A stretch of 64,000 nt of DNA from Caldicellulosiruptor diazotrophicus. Lineage in GTDB: Bacteria; Bacillota; Thermoanaerobacteria; Caldicellulosiruptorales; Caldicellulosiruptoraceae. The translations under genes were made by a program, and so were the position numbers. Positions within the stretch are counted from its first letter, which is position 1; each line of letters opens with the position of its first letter. The notes under the pieces were generated by a model. It saw only the letters and a program-made list of their open reading frames with translations, was not told where the DNA came from and searched no databases. Shown here piece by piece: positions 1 to 9,393 of the stretch. Location: the NCBI RefSeq assembly GCF_017347585.1, contig NZ_AP024480.1, forward strand, positions 1,448,001 to 1,512,000, read 5' to 3'.

Positions 1-443
1 TTAATAGTTATACCATTGTAACCATAGTTAACTATCTTTACGCCTTTGTCAATTTTATTTACCTGCACTCGAAGGTAATGTGGATTTTTACTGCTAATAC
101 TGCCTTTGTCCTCTACAGAAAACTCAACTTTATCATTTCCTATTGCGCTTATATCCCAACTTTGAAGACCGTCTGGAAATTCAAATGACCTATTTTGAAC
201 AAGCTCTGCATAAAGCCCTCCATCAGCACCTGAGTTTATATCTTCGAAAAAGGCACCATAGAGCATTGGACTAATAGCAATACCTTTTTTGTTTACATCT
301 ATTGATATCGATTCCTGGAAAATATTACTACTTGATGATCTTTCATATGCTACGCTCTCTTGCTGCATCCAATATCCTCCTACTAAAATAGAAACTAAAA
401 AAATTATCAAAACAAAAAAAATTAAATTTCTTCTTAATTTCAT
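1..443 (-). CDS. Secreted GH51-type alpha-L-arabinofuranosidase, N-terminal fragment (runs off left edge)
   Basis: About 147 N-terminal codons are visible; the rest lies beyond base 1. After a short basic start (MKLRRN) comes a hydrophobic segment of about 20 residues, a signal peptide or membrane anchor. Then comes a beta-rich stretch with the motif LYGAFFEDINSGADGGLYAE and 'NRSFEF', which I recognise from large alpha-L-arabinofuranosidases of the GH51 type. These remove terminal arabinose from arabinan or arabinoxylan. Most GH51 enzymes are cytoplasmic, so the hydrophobic leader is notable and suggests action outside the cell. An ATG seven bases further upstream, in another frame, gives only a short low-complexity reading and is not the start. 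The gene follows the LplB-type permease by 29 bases and is probably co-transcribed with it. Family assignment rests on the N-terminal part only; the catalytic acid and nucleophile are outside the window. Confidence 0.75.
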   Translation of the reverse strand, partial: MKLRRNLIFFVLIIFLVSILVGGYWMQQESVAYERSSSSNIFQESISIDVNKKGIAISPMLYGAFFEDINSGADGGLYAELVQNRSFEFPDGLQSWDISAIGNDKVEFSVEDKGSISSKNPHYLRVQVNKIDKGVKIVNYGYNGITI

Positions 444-472
444 TGCTCATCTTGCACCTCACATGAGAATTT

Positions 473-1432
473 TTACCATATCCCATGACCCAACGTTTTC
501 TTAGATATTATATTTGCACTTATTAACAACACAAAATTGATAACAGAATTGAATAAACCCACAGCAGTTGAAAAACTCCATTGAGCTCCTATTAGACCAA
601 GTTTATAAACATATGTAGCAATAATTTCAGAAGATTCAATGTTTAAATTGTTCTGCATTAAATACGCCTTTTCAAAGCCAACAGACATAATATTTCCTAT
701 TCCAAGTAGTAGCAAAGTAATTACCGTTGGCATTATTGCTGGTAAATCAATATATTTGATTCTTTGTAATTTTGTTGCTCCATCAATTATTGCAGCTTCA
801 TGAAGTTCAGGGTCCACGTTTGTCAAGGCAGCCAAATAGATGATCGCATTCCAGCCTATATGCTGCCAAATATCTGACCATACATAAACATGTTTAAAAA
901 GCGCAGCACTACCCAAAAAATTAATAGATTCAAGTCCTATCTTTTTTAAAAGCAAATTCACTATTCCTGTTTGATCTGTTAAAAAAACTTGCAAAATTCC
1001 TACCATTACAACTGTCGAAATAAAGTGAGGAGCAAATGTAACATTTTGCACCACTTTCTGAAGTGGTTTATTAGGTAAATAATGCAAAAGTAGTGCAAAT
1101 GCTATGGTAAGAGGAAACCCTACAATAAAACCATAAACACTGAGAGTCAATGTATTGAATAATAACTGACCAAAGTTATATGCAGTAATAAAATCATAAA
1201 AATATTTCAAACCTACCCATTTACTTTTAATTATTCCTATTAAAGGATTGTAGTCTTTAAAAGCAATAATTACACCATACATAGGAATATACAGAAAGAC
1301 AATTACATAAATTAAAGTGGGCAACAGCAAAATATATAATCCCAAACTATTTTTAAATTCTTTCAATGCAATTCTTTTTTTCTTTTGCTTTATTTCAAAA
1401 GCGCCTTTTGTTGGAATGGTTGTATCAGACAT
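473..1432 (-). CDS. Carbohydrate ABC transporter permease, LplB type
   Basis: Inner-membrane permease of a CUT1 sugar importer, 319 residues, the usual length for LplB/YtcP-type subunits. A charged cytoplasmic leader (to about residue 28) is followed by six hydrophobic segments. The EAA loop that docks the ATPase is visible as 'EAAIIDGATKLQRIKYIDLP' near residue 215. It pairs with the LplC-type permease and the binding protein encoded just upstream. A purine-rich ribosome site (GAGAGGGG) sits 8 bases before the ATG. The gene comes after the binding-protein gene, separated by an 11-bp hairpin that may lower its expression relative to the binding protein. Substrate is inferred from the neighbouring arabinofuranosidase and GH43 genes: arabinose-containing oligosaccharides. 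The family is clear; the substrate is not proven. Confidence 0.9.
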   Translation of the reverse strand: MSDTTIPTKGAFEIKQKKKRIALKEFKNSLGLYILLLPTLIYVIVFLYIPMYGVIIAFKDYNPLIGIIKSKWVGLKYFYDFITAYNFGQLLFNTLTLSVYGFIVGFPLTIAFALLLHYLPNKPLQKVVQNVTFAPHFISTVVMVGILQVFLTDQTGIVNLLLKKIGLESINFLGSAALFKHVYVWSDIWQHIGWNAIIYLAALTNVDPELHEAAIIDGATKLQRIKYIDLPAIMPTVITLLLLGIGNIMSVGFEKAYLMQNNLNIESSEIIATYVYKLGLIGAQWSFSTAVGLFNSVINFVLLISANIISKKTLGHGIW

Positions 1433-1490
1433 TTAGTATTCCCCTCTCTTCATCAACTGACTAAGCAAAAAATGTACATATTTGCTTAAT

Positions 1491-1524
1491 AGAGGCTGTC
1501 TCAAAAATGGATAAGACAGCCTCT
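1491..1524 (-). other. Intercistronic hairpin after the binding-protein gene
   Basis: A perfect 11-bp inverted repeat (AGAGGCTGTCT / AGACAGCCTCT) with a 13-base loop lies between the binding-protein stop and the LplB start. There is no long U-tract on the minus strand. It is therefore more likely an mRNA-stabilising or partial-termination element than a full terminator. The second sugar locus has a hairpin in the same relative position. Confidence 0.7.
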
Positions 1525-1560
1525 CTCTATTATTATCAAACCACTGTAATTGTTACTTTA

Positions 1561-3195
1561 TTATTTACCAGAAGAGAATGCTTTAAGATTCTTCATAAAT
1601 CTTTCATATGCGGCTTGATTTATTTTCAACCATTCTTGCAATTTCATCTTATTTAGTTCTTTAACGTATGCATTCCATTCTTTATCGATTGTACCTTTCA
1701 TTATCCATTCAGCAGCTTTTCTATTTGCGTAATTTATCAAGTTGGTTTGAATCTGATTTATTTTATCAGCTTCATCTGCTGAATAGAATACTGGTGGCCA
1801 TGGATCAGGATCTGCATATGGTGCTACATATTTTTTCATAAAGTTAACTTTCTGATCAGTATAGGTAAGTCTCAAGATCTTTGTATAACCCGGATCTTCA
1901 AAAACTGCCCAAGGAACGCTGTGTGCAGGGGATACTTTACAACGCCACTGTTGCTGATTCATACCAGCTGGTGGATCAGGAATATAATACCACCCTTCTG
2001 AACTTTTCTTAAGTCTTACTCCAAATTCACCCTCAATAAGTTCAACTGACATCTTCTCATCATACATCGTGTCAATGTATCTAATCGCAACTTCAGGCAT
2101 CTTACAAGCTCTTGTTATTACCGCACCCCATCTATCATATCCAGGATACGCCGCTCTGTACATAACAGGTTTCCTACCATTTGGTCCTTTGAGCGGAGGC
2201 ATGTAATCATAGTAATCATGAGCTTTTTTGGACGAAAAATCATCATTTATATCCCATAAATCTGCATAACCAACAATGTAAGGCTGAGCGTTTAATTTTG
2301 AAGCTTTCTTAGCATAATCTTGGGTAAACCATTCTTTATCAATAAGTCCCTCTTTCCATAGTTTGCTCAACCATTTAATAGCCTCTTTGTATTCTGGCAA
2401 TGTTCCTAAAAATACAACTTTTCCATTTCTAACATCAGCAAAATACCATCTCGCACTAACTCCAAACGAATCCATTAAATATCCCAATCCATGCATCTCC
2501 ATCGGATTACCAATAGCTGTGATTGGTATCTCGTCAGCTTTTCCGTTCTTATTAGGATCTTTTGTCTTAAATGCTATCATCACCTTCTCAAATTCATCAA
2601 TATTAGTAGGCATTTTAAGCCCCAAATCTTTAATCCATTTTACATTTATTACTCCAACTCCCATACCTTCTCTATACATCCATGGTCCTTCATTAACACG
2701 AGGAGTTGTATATATGTGTCCGTCAGGTGCAGTTACTAATGCTTTTGTTGCCGGATGTTTTTTGAATATATTTTTTAGGTTAGTAGTATATTGATCAATC
2801 AATTTTTCTAACGGTTTAAAAACACCCATTCCACCATACTTCGCTAACTCAAAATCTGTGCAACCAAATATAATATCTGGTAAATCTCCGCTTGCTAACA
2901 TTAAGCTCTTTTTCTCAGCAAATTGGCTACCTGGCATAATCCATTTAATATGCACATTTGTTAGTTTCTCTAATCTTTTGAATTGATTGTACTCATTATA
3001 ATCCTTGGGCATATCTGCGCTGTAATTATTTACTAAAATTGTAAGTGTTACTTTGTTTTTAACTATTGGAAAGCCAGTTTTGTTGAAATTGGATGATGCA
3101 CTAACAAGCATCATTGTGGAGACAGCAATTATAGAAACAACAAAGCAAACAATTACACACCATGATAATCTCTTTAAAAACTTTTTCCTTCTCAT
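1561..3195 (-). CDS. Extracellular sugar-binding protein, LplA/YtcQ type
   Basis: A 544-residue solute-binding protein, the long class (about 500-560 residues) that accompanies LplB/LplC permeases. The N-terminus is basic (MRRKKFLKRL), then hydrophobic to about residue 33, ending in 'VSASS', a signal-peptidase-I-like site. I see no lipobox cysteine after the hydrophobic core, which is unusual for a Gram-positive binding protein; it may stay anchored by an uncleaved leader. Aromatic-rich segments throughout the C-terminal half fit a carbohydrate site. A strong ribosome site (GAGGAGG) precedes the ATG. The gene lies between the two permease genes and 21 bases after the LplC-type gene. It should deliver oligosaccharides, probably arabinan-derived, to the permease pair. 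Confidence 0.88.
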   Translation of the reverse strand: MRRKKFLKRLSWCVIVCFVVSIIAVSTMMLVSASSNFNKTGFPIVKNKVTLTILVNNYSADMPKDYNEYNQFKRLEKLTNVHIKWIMPGSQFAEKKSLMLASGDLPDIIFGCTDFELAKYGGMGVFKPLEKLIDQYTTNLKNIFKKHPATKALVTAPDGHIYTTPRVNEGPWMYREGMGVGVINVKWIKDLGLKMPTNIDEFEKVMIAFKTKDPNKNGKADEIPITAIGNPMEMHGLGYLMDSFGVSARWYFADVRNGKVVFLGTLPEYKEAIKWLSKLWKEGLIDKEWFTQDYAKKASKLNAQPYIVGYADLWDINDDFSSKKAHDYYDYMPPLKGPNGRKPVMYRAAYPGYDRWGAVITRACKMPEVAIRYIDTMYDEKMSVELIEGEFGVRLKKSSEGWYYIPDPPAGMNQQQWRCKVSPAHSVPWAVFEDPGYTKILRLTYTDQKVNFMKKYVAPYADPDPWPPVFYSADEADKINQIQTNLINYANRKAAEWIMKGTIDKEWNAYVKELNKMKLQEWLKINQAAYERFMKNLKAFSSGK

Positions 3196-3216
3196 TTCCT
3201 AAACCTCCTCCTCTTT

Positions 3217-4113
3217 TTAACCTTTAATAGCTCCCAACATAATACCCTTTACAAAATACTTTTGAACAAAAGGATAAAACACCAAAATTGGTAAACTTGA
3301 AATAATCATTATAGAATATTTAACAAGTTGTGCAGTTTTGAGACGCTGTGTTATATCACTTACATCTTGCATAGCACCTCCCATCGTTACCTGATTAGAA
3401 ATTAAAATGTCTCTCAGAACAAGCTGCAGTGGATACTTTTCTGGAGATTTTAAATAAATTAGAGCGTCAAAGAAAGAATTCCATTTGCCAACAGCATAAA
3501 ATAAAGTCATAACTGCTATAAGAGGAACTGATAGCGGAAGAGCAATCATGAAGAAAAACCTTAAGTCGCCACATCCGTCAATCCGAGCTGCTTCAATTAG
3601 TTCATCAATCCAACTGCCTTCATAAAATGACTTTGCAATAATTACGTTAAAAACTGATACAGCAGTTGGAATTATCATCACCCAGAATGTATCTAACAAA
3701 CCAAGGCTTTTGACTAAAAGATATGTAGGAATTAAACCTCCGTTGAAGAAAAGAGTGAAAGTAAACATTAAAATTATAAACCTTCTACCGAACAAGTCTC
3801 GACGTGAAATTGCATACCCAGCTGATAATGTTAAAAAAACACCAACAACTGTGCCCACAATAGTATAAAGAATTGTATTTTTATATCCTGTCACAATTTG
3901 TGGATAGTGGAATAATCTTTGATATCCCAGAAGAGTAAACCCCTTGGGCCAAAACAACACTTCTCCTCTGTTCACTAAGTCAGGATCACTAAATGAAGCT
4001 ATTATAACAAAATACATTGGATATCCAACTATTATTAACGTCATAATCATTATCATGTAATTAAAAAAGTCAAATAGTTTATCACTTGTTGTTTCTTTCA
4101 CTGTCCCTTGCAT
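3217..4113 (-). CDS. Carbohydrate ABC transporter permease, LplC type
   Basis: Second permease subunit of the first sugar importer, about 298 residues with six hydrophobic segments. The EAA-loop motif is 'ELIEAARIDGCGDLRFFF' near residue 190, and the C-terminus 'KGIMLGAIKG' is typical of LplC/MalG-like subunits. The frame is open from a TTG at 4128, but the ATG at 4113 is preferred: GGAGGG lies 7 bases before it, whereas the TTG start would have to include that site. It is the first gene of the leftward locus, behind the promoter at 4222-4250. Confidence 0.9.
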   Translation of the reverse strand: MQGTVKETTSDKLFDFFNYMIMIMTLIIVGYPMYFVIIASFSDPDLVNRGEVLFWPKGFTLLGYQRLFHYPQIVTGYKNTILYTIVGTVVGVFLTLSAGYAISRRDLFGRRFIILMFTFTLFFNGGLIPTYLLVKSLGLLDTFWVMIIPTAVSVFNVIIAKSFYEGSWIDELIEAARIDGCGDLRFFFMIALPLSVPLIAVMTLFYAVGKWNSFFDALIYLKSPEKYPLQLVLRDILISNQVTMGGAMQDVSDITQRLKTAQLVKYSIMIISSLPILVFYPFVQKYFVKGIMLGAIKG

Positions 4114-4221
4114 TTTGAAACCCTCCAATTTACCTTTACTATCTTGCTCTCTCTTTGTCCTCTTATAGTGTTTTTAGATTTTCATAAAATAATTTATTCG
4201 TAATTAAACTATCTATACTTT

Positions 4222-4250
4222 ATTATAGTTCTATCATCTAATTTTGTCAA
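4222..4250 (-). promoter_or_regulatory. SigmaA-type promoter of the first sugar-uptake locus
   Basis: On the minus strand TTGACA (4245-4250) and TATAAT (4222-4227) are separated by exactly 17 bases, a consensus vegetative promoter. It lies 109 bases upstream of the preferred LplC-type start. An AACTAT/ATAGTT inverted repeat with a 12-base gap overlaps the -10 and could be an operator. Confidence 0.85.
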
Positions 4251-4324
4251 GTACATTTTTAAAATTTTTGTGAATAACTAATAGTAAATATCCTCTTAAC
4301 TATAGAAACAAAAAAATCAATCGT

Positions 4325-4358
4325 TAGGTAGGCACTTCTAAAAAAGAGTACCTACCTA
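4325..4358 (-). terminator. Rho-independent terminator of the GH43 gene
   Basis: An imperfect hairpin (TAGGTAGG / CCTACCTA plus an inner helix with one C-A mismatch and one wobble pair) begins about 30 bases after the GH43 stop codon. A T-rich run on the minus strand follows after about 8 bases. This separates the GH43 gene from the downstream transporter promoter. Confidence 0.7.
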
Positions 4359-4385
4359 CCATCAACCACATACATAATTAAATTT

Positions 4386-7300
4386 TCATTTTGTTTGAAA
4401 CAATTTTTTAATTTCATCTTGTGACAAGGAAATATCATAAATTTTTAATTCATCTATCATACCTTTAAATGGAGCATCCCACCAATTTACCCCTAAGGTG
4501 AAGATTCCATCATAAGAATTAAATATGTTAGGTACACCAGTTCCTTCAAATTTCTTTTCTCCATCAACATAAACTGTCAAATTTCCTCTCTTTACTGTAA
4601 AAGCTATATGTGTCCATGTATTAGGATTTATTTTTACACCAGTCCCACCATCTATCCATCTTTCACTTCCAGACCATACCATTATACTGTTATCTACACC
4701 GTTGTGACCATAAGGGACAACACTAATCCATTTCGTTTGGCTCATTGCCCCAAAAAATGTTGGTGTAAACATTGTGAGTTTTTCAGCGTATACCCATAGA
4801 GATACTGTATACTCATAACTTGAAATAAGCCCATTCGGCAATCGAACACCTGAATTTCCATCCAAATATACAGCTTTACCCACAACTCCTTCACCATAAG
4901 AAATCTGACCACCCGGTACATCAATTTTATTGCCTATTACAACTCCTTCATTGAAATTACCCGTAGAATCCTGAAGATTATCTTCAAATTTAAACCATGC
5001 AATTAAACCGCCTTCCTTTACTTTATCTTCTGCCAAAACTTTAATTTCATCTTGCAAGAGTGCTCTATCATATATTCTTAATTCATCGATTTTCCCTTTA
5101 AATGGCGGATCCCACCAGTTTACACCTAACGCAAAGATACCGCCAGGTTTTTTGCTAAATCTATCAGGGAAATTACTACCTTCAAAAACAAGTCTTCCAT
5201 TCATGTAAACTTTCACTATACCATTATCTACTGTAATTGCTACATGAGTCCACTCGCCAATCTTTACGTTATTACTGCATATCCCATCATACCATGGGTC
5301 AGAACCTGACCAGAGGATACTGCTAGCGCCATCCCAACCACGTGGTGTAAAACTAATCCATGAGTTTTCATTATATGCTCCAAAAAAGGTAGTTGTAAAC
5401 TGGGTTAATTGTTCAGCATAAACCCAGAAAGAAACAGTATAAGTCCAATCTTTAATCAAATCATCTGGTAATCTAATTCCTGATTCACCATCAAAAACTG
5501 CTGAATTACCTTTTATTCCTTCACTAAAGGTAATATTCCCACCTTCATTGTTTATCCTATTTCCTGTAACAATACCTGGACCAACCTTACCGGTTGCCTC
5601 ATTTAGATTCCCTTCAAATGGATAATAAGCAATAAGACTTAAATCATTATCGGGGTCAAATTTACTGCCTGTAACAAGTACTTCAAATTGTTTTGTTCTT
5701 GTCACACCACCATAAGTTACAGTAGCTGTGAGAACAACTTTTGTTGAATTTTCAGGCCTTGATATAATTAATCCGGAATCTGATAAAATATCTGGATTAT
5801 CACTATGCCATTGGATAGGAACATTCAAGTAACCAATTGTTGGTAGTGATATACCTTCGTTTCCAACAGTTGTTGGTATACTAATGCTATTAATTACAAC
5901 ATCAGCAAGAGTGCTCTTGTTGATTTGTTTTAACCAAATAGAAACTCCTTTTTGTGATAGTCCGCTAAATGTCATAACATAACTTTTGGTTGTTGGGTCC
6001 CAACATTTAACAAACACACCCTTATATATCTCTTGCGTTTTTACCCCATTTTCATTTGATTCGAGGACAATTTCACCATAATAATCCCCCTTCAAGTTCC
6101 ATGTTCCATAAACATCGCCACTTACTGTTCCATCATTGTTGAGATTGATAATAGAAGCTCCTTTGATTTTTGGACTTATATCTTTCCCATGATTGATATA
6201 CAAGTATTCTCCCACAATATCTTGAGTTTTTACTTTTACTGCTTTTTCTCCAACATAAGGAGAAGGAGCAACAACTGGCCACCCATCTTCATTGAAAAAT
6301 AATTGATGAACTCTTACTTCATGTTGTTCTCCTTTTCCTGGAAATCTTGTATGGAATATTAAATAATATTTGCCTGTTTGTGGATCATAATATGCTGAAT
6401 TATGTCCTGGTGAAACATATCCATAACCTGGTCCATTCACATTTTGTGGATTTGTATCAAATAGGAAATTACCAATAAGTTTAACTCCATAGGGCTCAAT
6501 GGAAGCATCGTCAAAAAATGAACCTTCTTTTCCTTTACATTCTATCATGTCGTGTCCTTCTGAATCATAGTAAGGCCCATCAGGATTTTTTGAACGTGCA
6601 ACTCTAATATTATACCCCCCATCAGAAGCAAGACCACCAAAGCTCAAGAATAAGTAGTAATAATCTGTTTGAGGATTGTAAAGTATAAACGGTCCTTCGA
6701 TTCTGCTATGATTACCCCCTACTAACTTCTTACCGTAACCCTGACCAGGTAACGGCAACCCTGTTTCTGGATCCAGTTGTAAAATGAAAATACCACCCGA
6801 ATACGATCCATATACCATCCACAACTTACCCTCTTTGTCATAGAATACATGTGGATCAACTACATTTGGATGCTTTGTCGCATCATAAGGAGTTCCGTCT
6901 TCACTGGTTCCTTTCATACCTGATTTCAAAATAATTCCAAGATTCCTGTATGGACCTTCTACATTATCTGCCACTGCTATGCCCAATGCAGAAAGTGGAG
7001 AATCTCCTTTGCATGCACAATAGTACATATAGAATTTGCCATTTTTAAGTTGAACAACATGAGGAGCCCATAATGTGTTTGTTTGAGCCCATTCAAATGT
7101 TTCTGCAAGCTCAGTAAATACATTGGGTATTATTTTATTATCGTTACGAACCCCAGAATCAATCAATTCCCATTGCATTAAATCTTTGCTTTTTGCTGCT
7201 GCTAAGTGAGAACCAAAAATATAGTAGGTATCATTTACTTTAATTACAGAAGGATCATGAACTGAGACATTTTTAAATGCAGGACTTTCAGGCAAATAAA

Positions 7301-8708
7301 CACTTTCCTCGGTTGTTTGGTTCTCATTGTTTTGTTGAGAAGTCCCTGTGCTACCACTTGTCTGTTGATTACTACCTTGCTGAGTCTGATTAGTAGAAGA
7401 GGTTTGATTAGAACTTGTTTGTATATAAGTCACTATTGGATTTGTAGATAATTTTTCATCGGTTTGCTTTTCAGAGGCTTTTTTACCCTCTTCTTCTTTA
7501 AATTCATTTTTCTCTTTCTGAACTACCTTTACATTTACAACAACTTTACTCTTGTCTATTAAAGGTTCATTTTCCAAAATGCCATTTCCCGTAATTCTTA
7601 CATTAGATGTAGCTTTTAAATTTACAACTTTTGTATTTGACTCAAGCTTTACCTCTTGTCGGTCCCCATTAATTTCAACATTCTCAAATTGTCCATTTAA
7701 AATAACAATCGAATCTGGTAGATTATTGTCTATCTTAATATTCAAAAATCCTTTACTTGATATTTTTTCTTCCTCTAAGATAGCTCCACTCTTAACAATT
7801 ACGTTGGGAATATTCGTTTCTCCTATTGTAATAACTCTCACTGTCCCGTTTTTCTTATCTATAATTAATTGTCCTTCTAAGTTAACATTTTCAAGTTTAA
7901 TACTGTTAATTCCTCCACCTTTTATAAGTATTCTACCTTTAACGTCAACATTTTTAAGATAGACTTCACCCTCACCAATACCCTCTGTTAAATACAAATC
8001 ACCTTCCAGCCTCATATTATTGAGTTGAACATCACTTGTATTGACTACAATATTCCCTTTTACTTGACCTGAATATATTCCTGGTTTGTTCTTCAAATCA
8101 GACACTAAATTGTCTAACAATTTGACTGCTTCTCCTCTCGTTAAATATCCAAGAGGATCAATTTTCCTGCCTGGTTTTCCTCTCATGTATCCCAGCTGAA
8201 CTAGTGAGGCAATACTGTCTTTGTATTCCTCAGCTATCTGTTGAGAATCACTAAATGCCTCTAATACTTTCTTGTCCCCTGCAGGCAAATCAAAAGCCTT
8301 TGCTAAAATATACGCTACTTCTTGTCTTGTTATATATCCATTTAGCATATAAACATCAACTATCTCTTGATCAATTAACCCTGCCCCAGCTGCCTTTAAA
8401 ATAAATTCTTTTTGCCAATTTTCTTCTTTAATTGCTTGGTTTAATTCTGGAGGAATATACTCGTAATTAAAAATTCTACATAGTAATGCTAAAAATTCTC
8501 CAATTGTTATATTCTTGCTGAGTTTTAAAGATCCGTCGGGATATCCTTTTAACACTTCTCTTTCTACCCACTTTTTAGCACTCAAATTTGCCCAATGACT
8601 TTCATTATCTACATACGCTAAGGCAGGAATTAAAAACGAAAAAATTATGCAGAATATTACTGTTATGGCACAAACCTTTACTAAAAATTTTCTTTTTGAT
8701 AAAATCAT
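4386..8708 (-). CDS. S-layer-anchored multidomain GH43 arabinanase-like enzyme
   Basis: A 1440-residue surface protein. Order: signal peptide (1-31); three SLH repeats (about 33-200) that would bind secondary cell-wall polymer; a repetitive beta-strand region (about 211-395); a charged then Ser/Thr/Gln/Asn-rich linker (about 397-470); a GH43 five-blade propeller (about 478-800) with the acidic triad visible as D485 (VHDPSV), D618 (VVDPHV) and E671 (RIEGPF); a small beta domain (about 820-940); a bacterial Ig-like domain (about 945-1025); two LamG/concanavalin-like domains (about 1030-1225 and 1235-1440). The combination resembles endo-1,5-arabinanase GH43 enzymes, so arabinan side chains of pectin are the likely target; xylosidase activity cannot be excluded. 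It is monocistronic, with AAGGAGG before the ATG. The LamG pair probably binds polysaccharide or cell wall. Confidence 0.88.
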   Translation of the reverse strand: MILSKRKFLVKVCAITVIFCIIFSFLIPALAYVDNESHWANLSAKKWVEREVLKGYPDGSLKLSKNITIGEFLALLCRIFNYEYIPPELNQAIKEENWQKEFILKAAGAGLIDQEIVDVYMLNGYITRQEVAYILAKAFDLPAGDKKVLEAFSDSQQIAEEYKDSIASLVQLGYMRGKPGRKIDPLGYLTRGEAVKLLDNLVSDLKNKPGIYSGQVKGNIVVNTSDVQLNNMRLEGDLYLTEGIGEGEVYLKNVDVKGRILIKGGGINSIKLENVNLEGQLIIDKKNGTVRVITIGETNIPNVIVKSGAILEEEKISSKGFLNIKIDNNLPDSIVILNGQFENVEINGDRQEVKLESNTKVVNLKATSNVRITGNGILENEPLIDKSKVVVNVKVVQKEKNEFKEEEGKKASEKQTDEKLSTNPIVTYIQTSSNQTSSTNQTQQGSNQQTSGSTGTSQQNNENQTTEESVYLPESPAFKNVSVHDPSVIKVNDTYYIFGSHLAAAKSKDLMQWELIDSGVRNDNKIIPNVFTELAETFEWAQTNTLWAPHVVQLKNGKFYMYYCACKGDSPLSALGIAVADNVEGPYRNLGIILKSGMKGTSEDGTPYDATKHPNVVDPHVFYDKEGKLWMVYGSYSGGIFILQLDPETGLPLPGQGYGKKLVGGNHSRIEGPFILYNPQTDYYYLFLSFGGLASDGGYNIRVARSKNPDGPYYDSEGHDMIECKGKEGSFFDDASIEPYGVKLIGNFLFDTNPQNVNGPGYGYVSPGHNSAYYDPQTGKYYLIFHTRFPGKGEQHEVRVHQLFFNEDGWPVVAPSPYVGEKAVKVKTQDIVGEYLYINHGKDISPKIKGASIINLNNDGTVSGDVYGTWNLKGDYYGEIVLESNENGVKTQEIYKGVFVKCWDPTTKSYVMTFSGLSQKGVSIWLKQINKSTLADVVINSISIPTTVGNEGISLPTIGYLNVPIQWHSDNPDILSDSGLIISRPENSTKVVLTATVTYGGVTRTKQFEVLVTGSKFDPDNDLSLIAYYPFEGNLNEATGKVGPGIVTGNRINNEGGNITFSEGIKGNSAVFDGESGIRLPDDLIKDWTYTVSFWVYAEQLTQFTTTFFGAYNENSWISFTPRGWDGASSILWSGSDPWYDGICSNNVKIGEWTHVAITVDNGIVKVYMNGRLVFEGSNFPDRFSKKPGGIFALGVNWWDPPFKGKIDELRIYDRALLQDEIKVLAEDKVKEGGLIAWFKFEDNLQDSTGNFNEGVVIGNKIDVPGGQISYGEGVVGKAVYLDGNSGVRLPNGLISSYEYTVSLWVYAEKLTMFTPTFFGAMSQTKWISVVPYGHNGVDNSIMVWSGSERWIDGGTGVKINPNTWTHIAFTVKRGNLTVYVDGEKKFEGTGVPNIFNSYDGIFTLGVNWWDAPFKGMIDELKIYDISLSQDEIKKLFQTK

Positions 8709-9393
8709 ATTTTTCCTCCTTTCTACTTATTTCTTTAAATGTGCAAACTGCTCATTACGAGCAGTTGAAAGCTGTTATGAATACAAAAGCGTCACTCTCC
8801 ATCCAAATGGCTTTAGTGTTAATTTTAAAAGACCAATACAAGAATACCCTACACCTAGCAGTAAAGATAATAATTTAAACTTCCATCTTAAATACAACTC
8901 TTTTCAAAAGAAAAACTGGAGACTTAATATTGTTTGAAACAATAATGGTGTATAAGATTTGGTGCTAATGTATTTTGGCTCCTTTTTGCAGCTGGTAACT
9001 AGTAATTTTAGGTATGTACGTTCCTTTATTTGTCGAAAATGTTAAATCCCCCTCAAGATGTATTCGATAAATTACTAATTTATGAGATCACTTGACATCA
9101 TTATCCAAATACCTGAATTTGTAACCCCGTCATCTTAGATATCTCTTTGAGTATATATCATACTTAGCTGTTATGAACATTAATTACAGTTAGGTTATGA
9201 TAAATCATATAATGTGAATTTAGGTAATGCCTTGGAATAAATAATTTTATTCATCTTCGAATCGCGATTTTCCCATAAGATTATCATTCACAGTGGTTAT
9301 TTATATATCCAAATTAATATAGTAATCAAAACTAAATAGTTGCGGTTTCCAAAACTAATACTTTCTTCTCTAAAAATTCTATTATTATAAATT
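8709..9393. other. 685-base gene-free interval
   Basis: This interval lies between the GH43 start and the end of the second permease locus. No open frame looks like a protein. Visible features are the ribosome site of the GH43 gene, a hairpin at 8747-8767, a palindrome TTGTTTGAAACAA around 8932-8944 and an AATCGCGATT palindrome at 9260-9269. I could not assign a confident promoter or a terminator for the 9394 gene here. It probably holds the GH43 promoter, a long leader and control sites. Confidence 0.5.
8747..8767 (-). promoter_or_regulatory. Hairpin in the leader of the GH43 gene
   Basis: A perfect 8-bp stem (AACTGCTC / GAGCAGTT) with a 5-base loop lies 39-59 bases upstream of the GH43 start. 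It has no U-tract, so it is not a terminator. It could be an operator or a stabilising 5' leader structure. Confidence 0.45.

Noticed and set aside
444-450. Start of the arabinofuranosidase at the ATG ending at 450
   Set aside because: That ATG is in another frame and gives a Phe-rich nonsense reading; the frame from 443 gives the recognisable protein.
8647-8937. 96-codon frame in the gene-free interval (plus strand)
   Set aside because: Its first part is antisense to the GH43 signal peptide, there is no ribosome site, and it has no recognisable family features.
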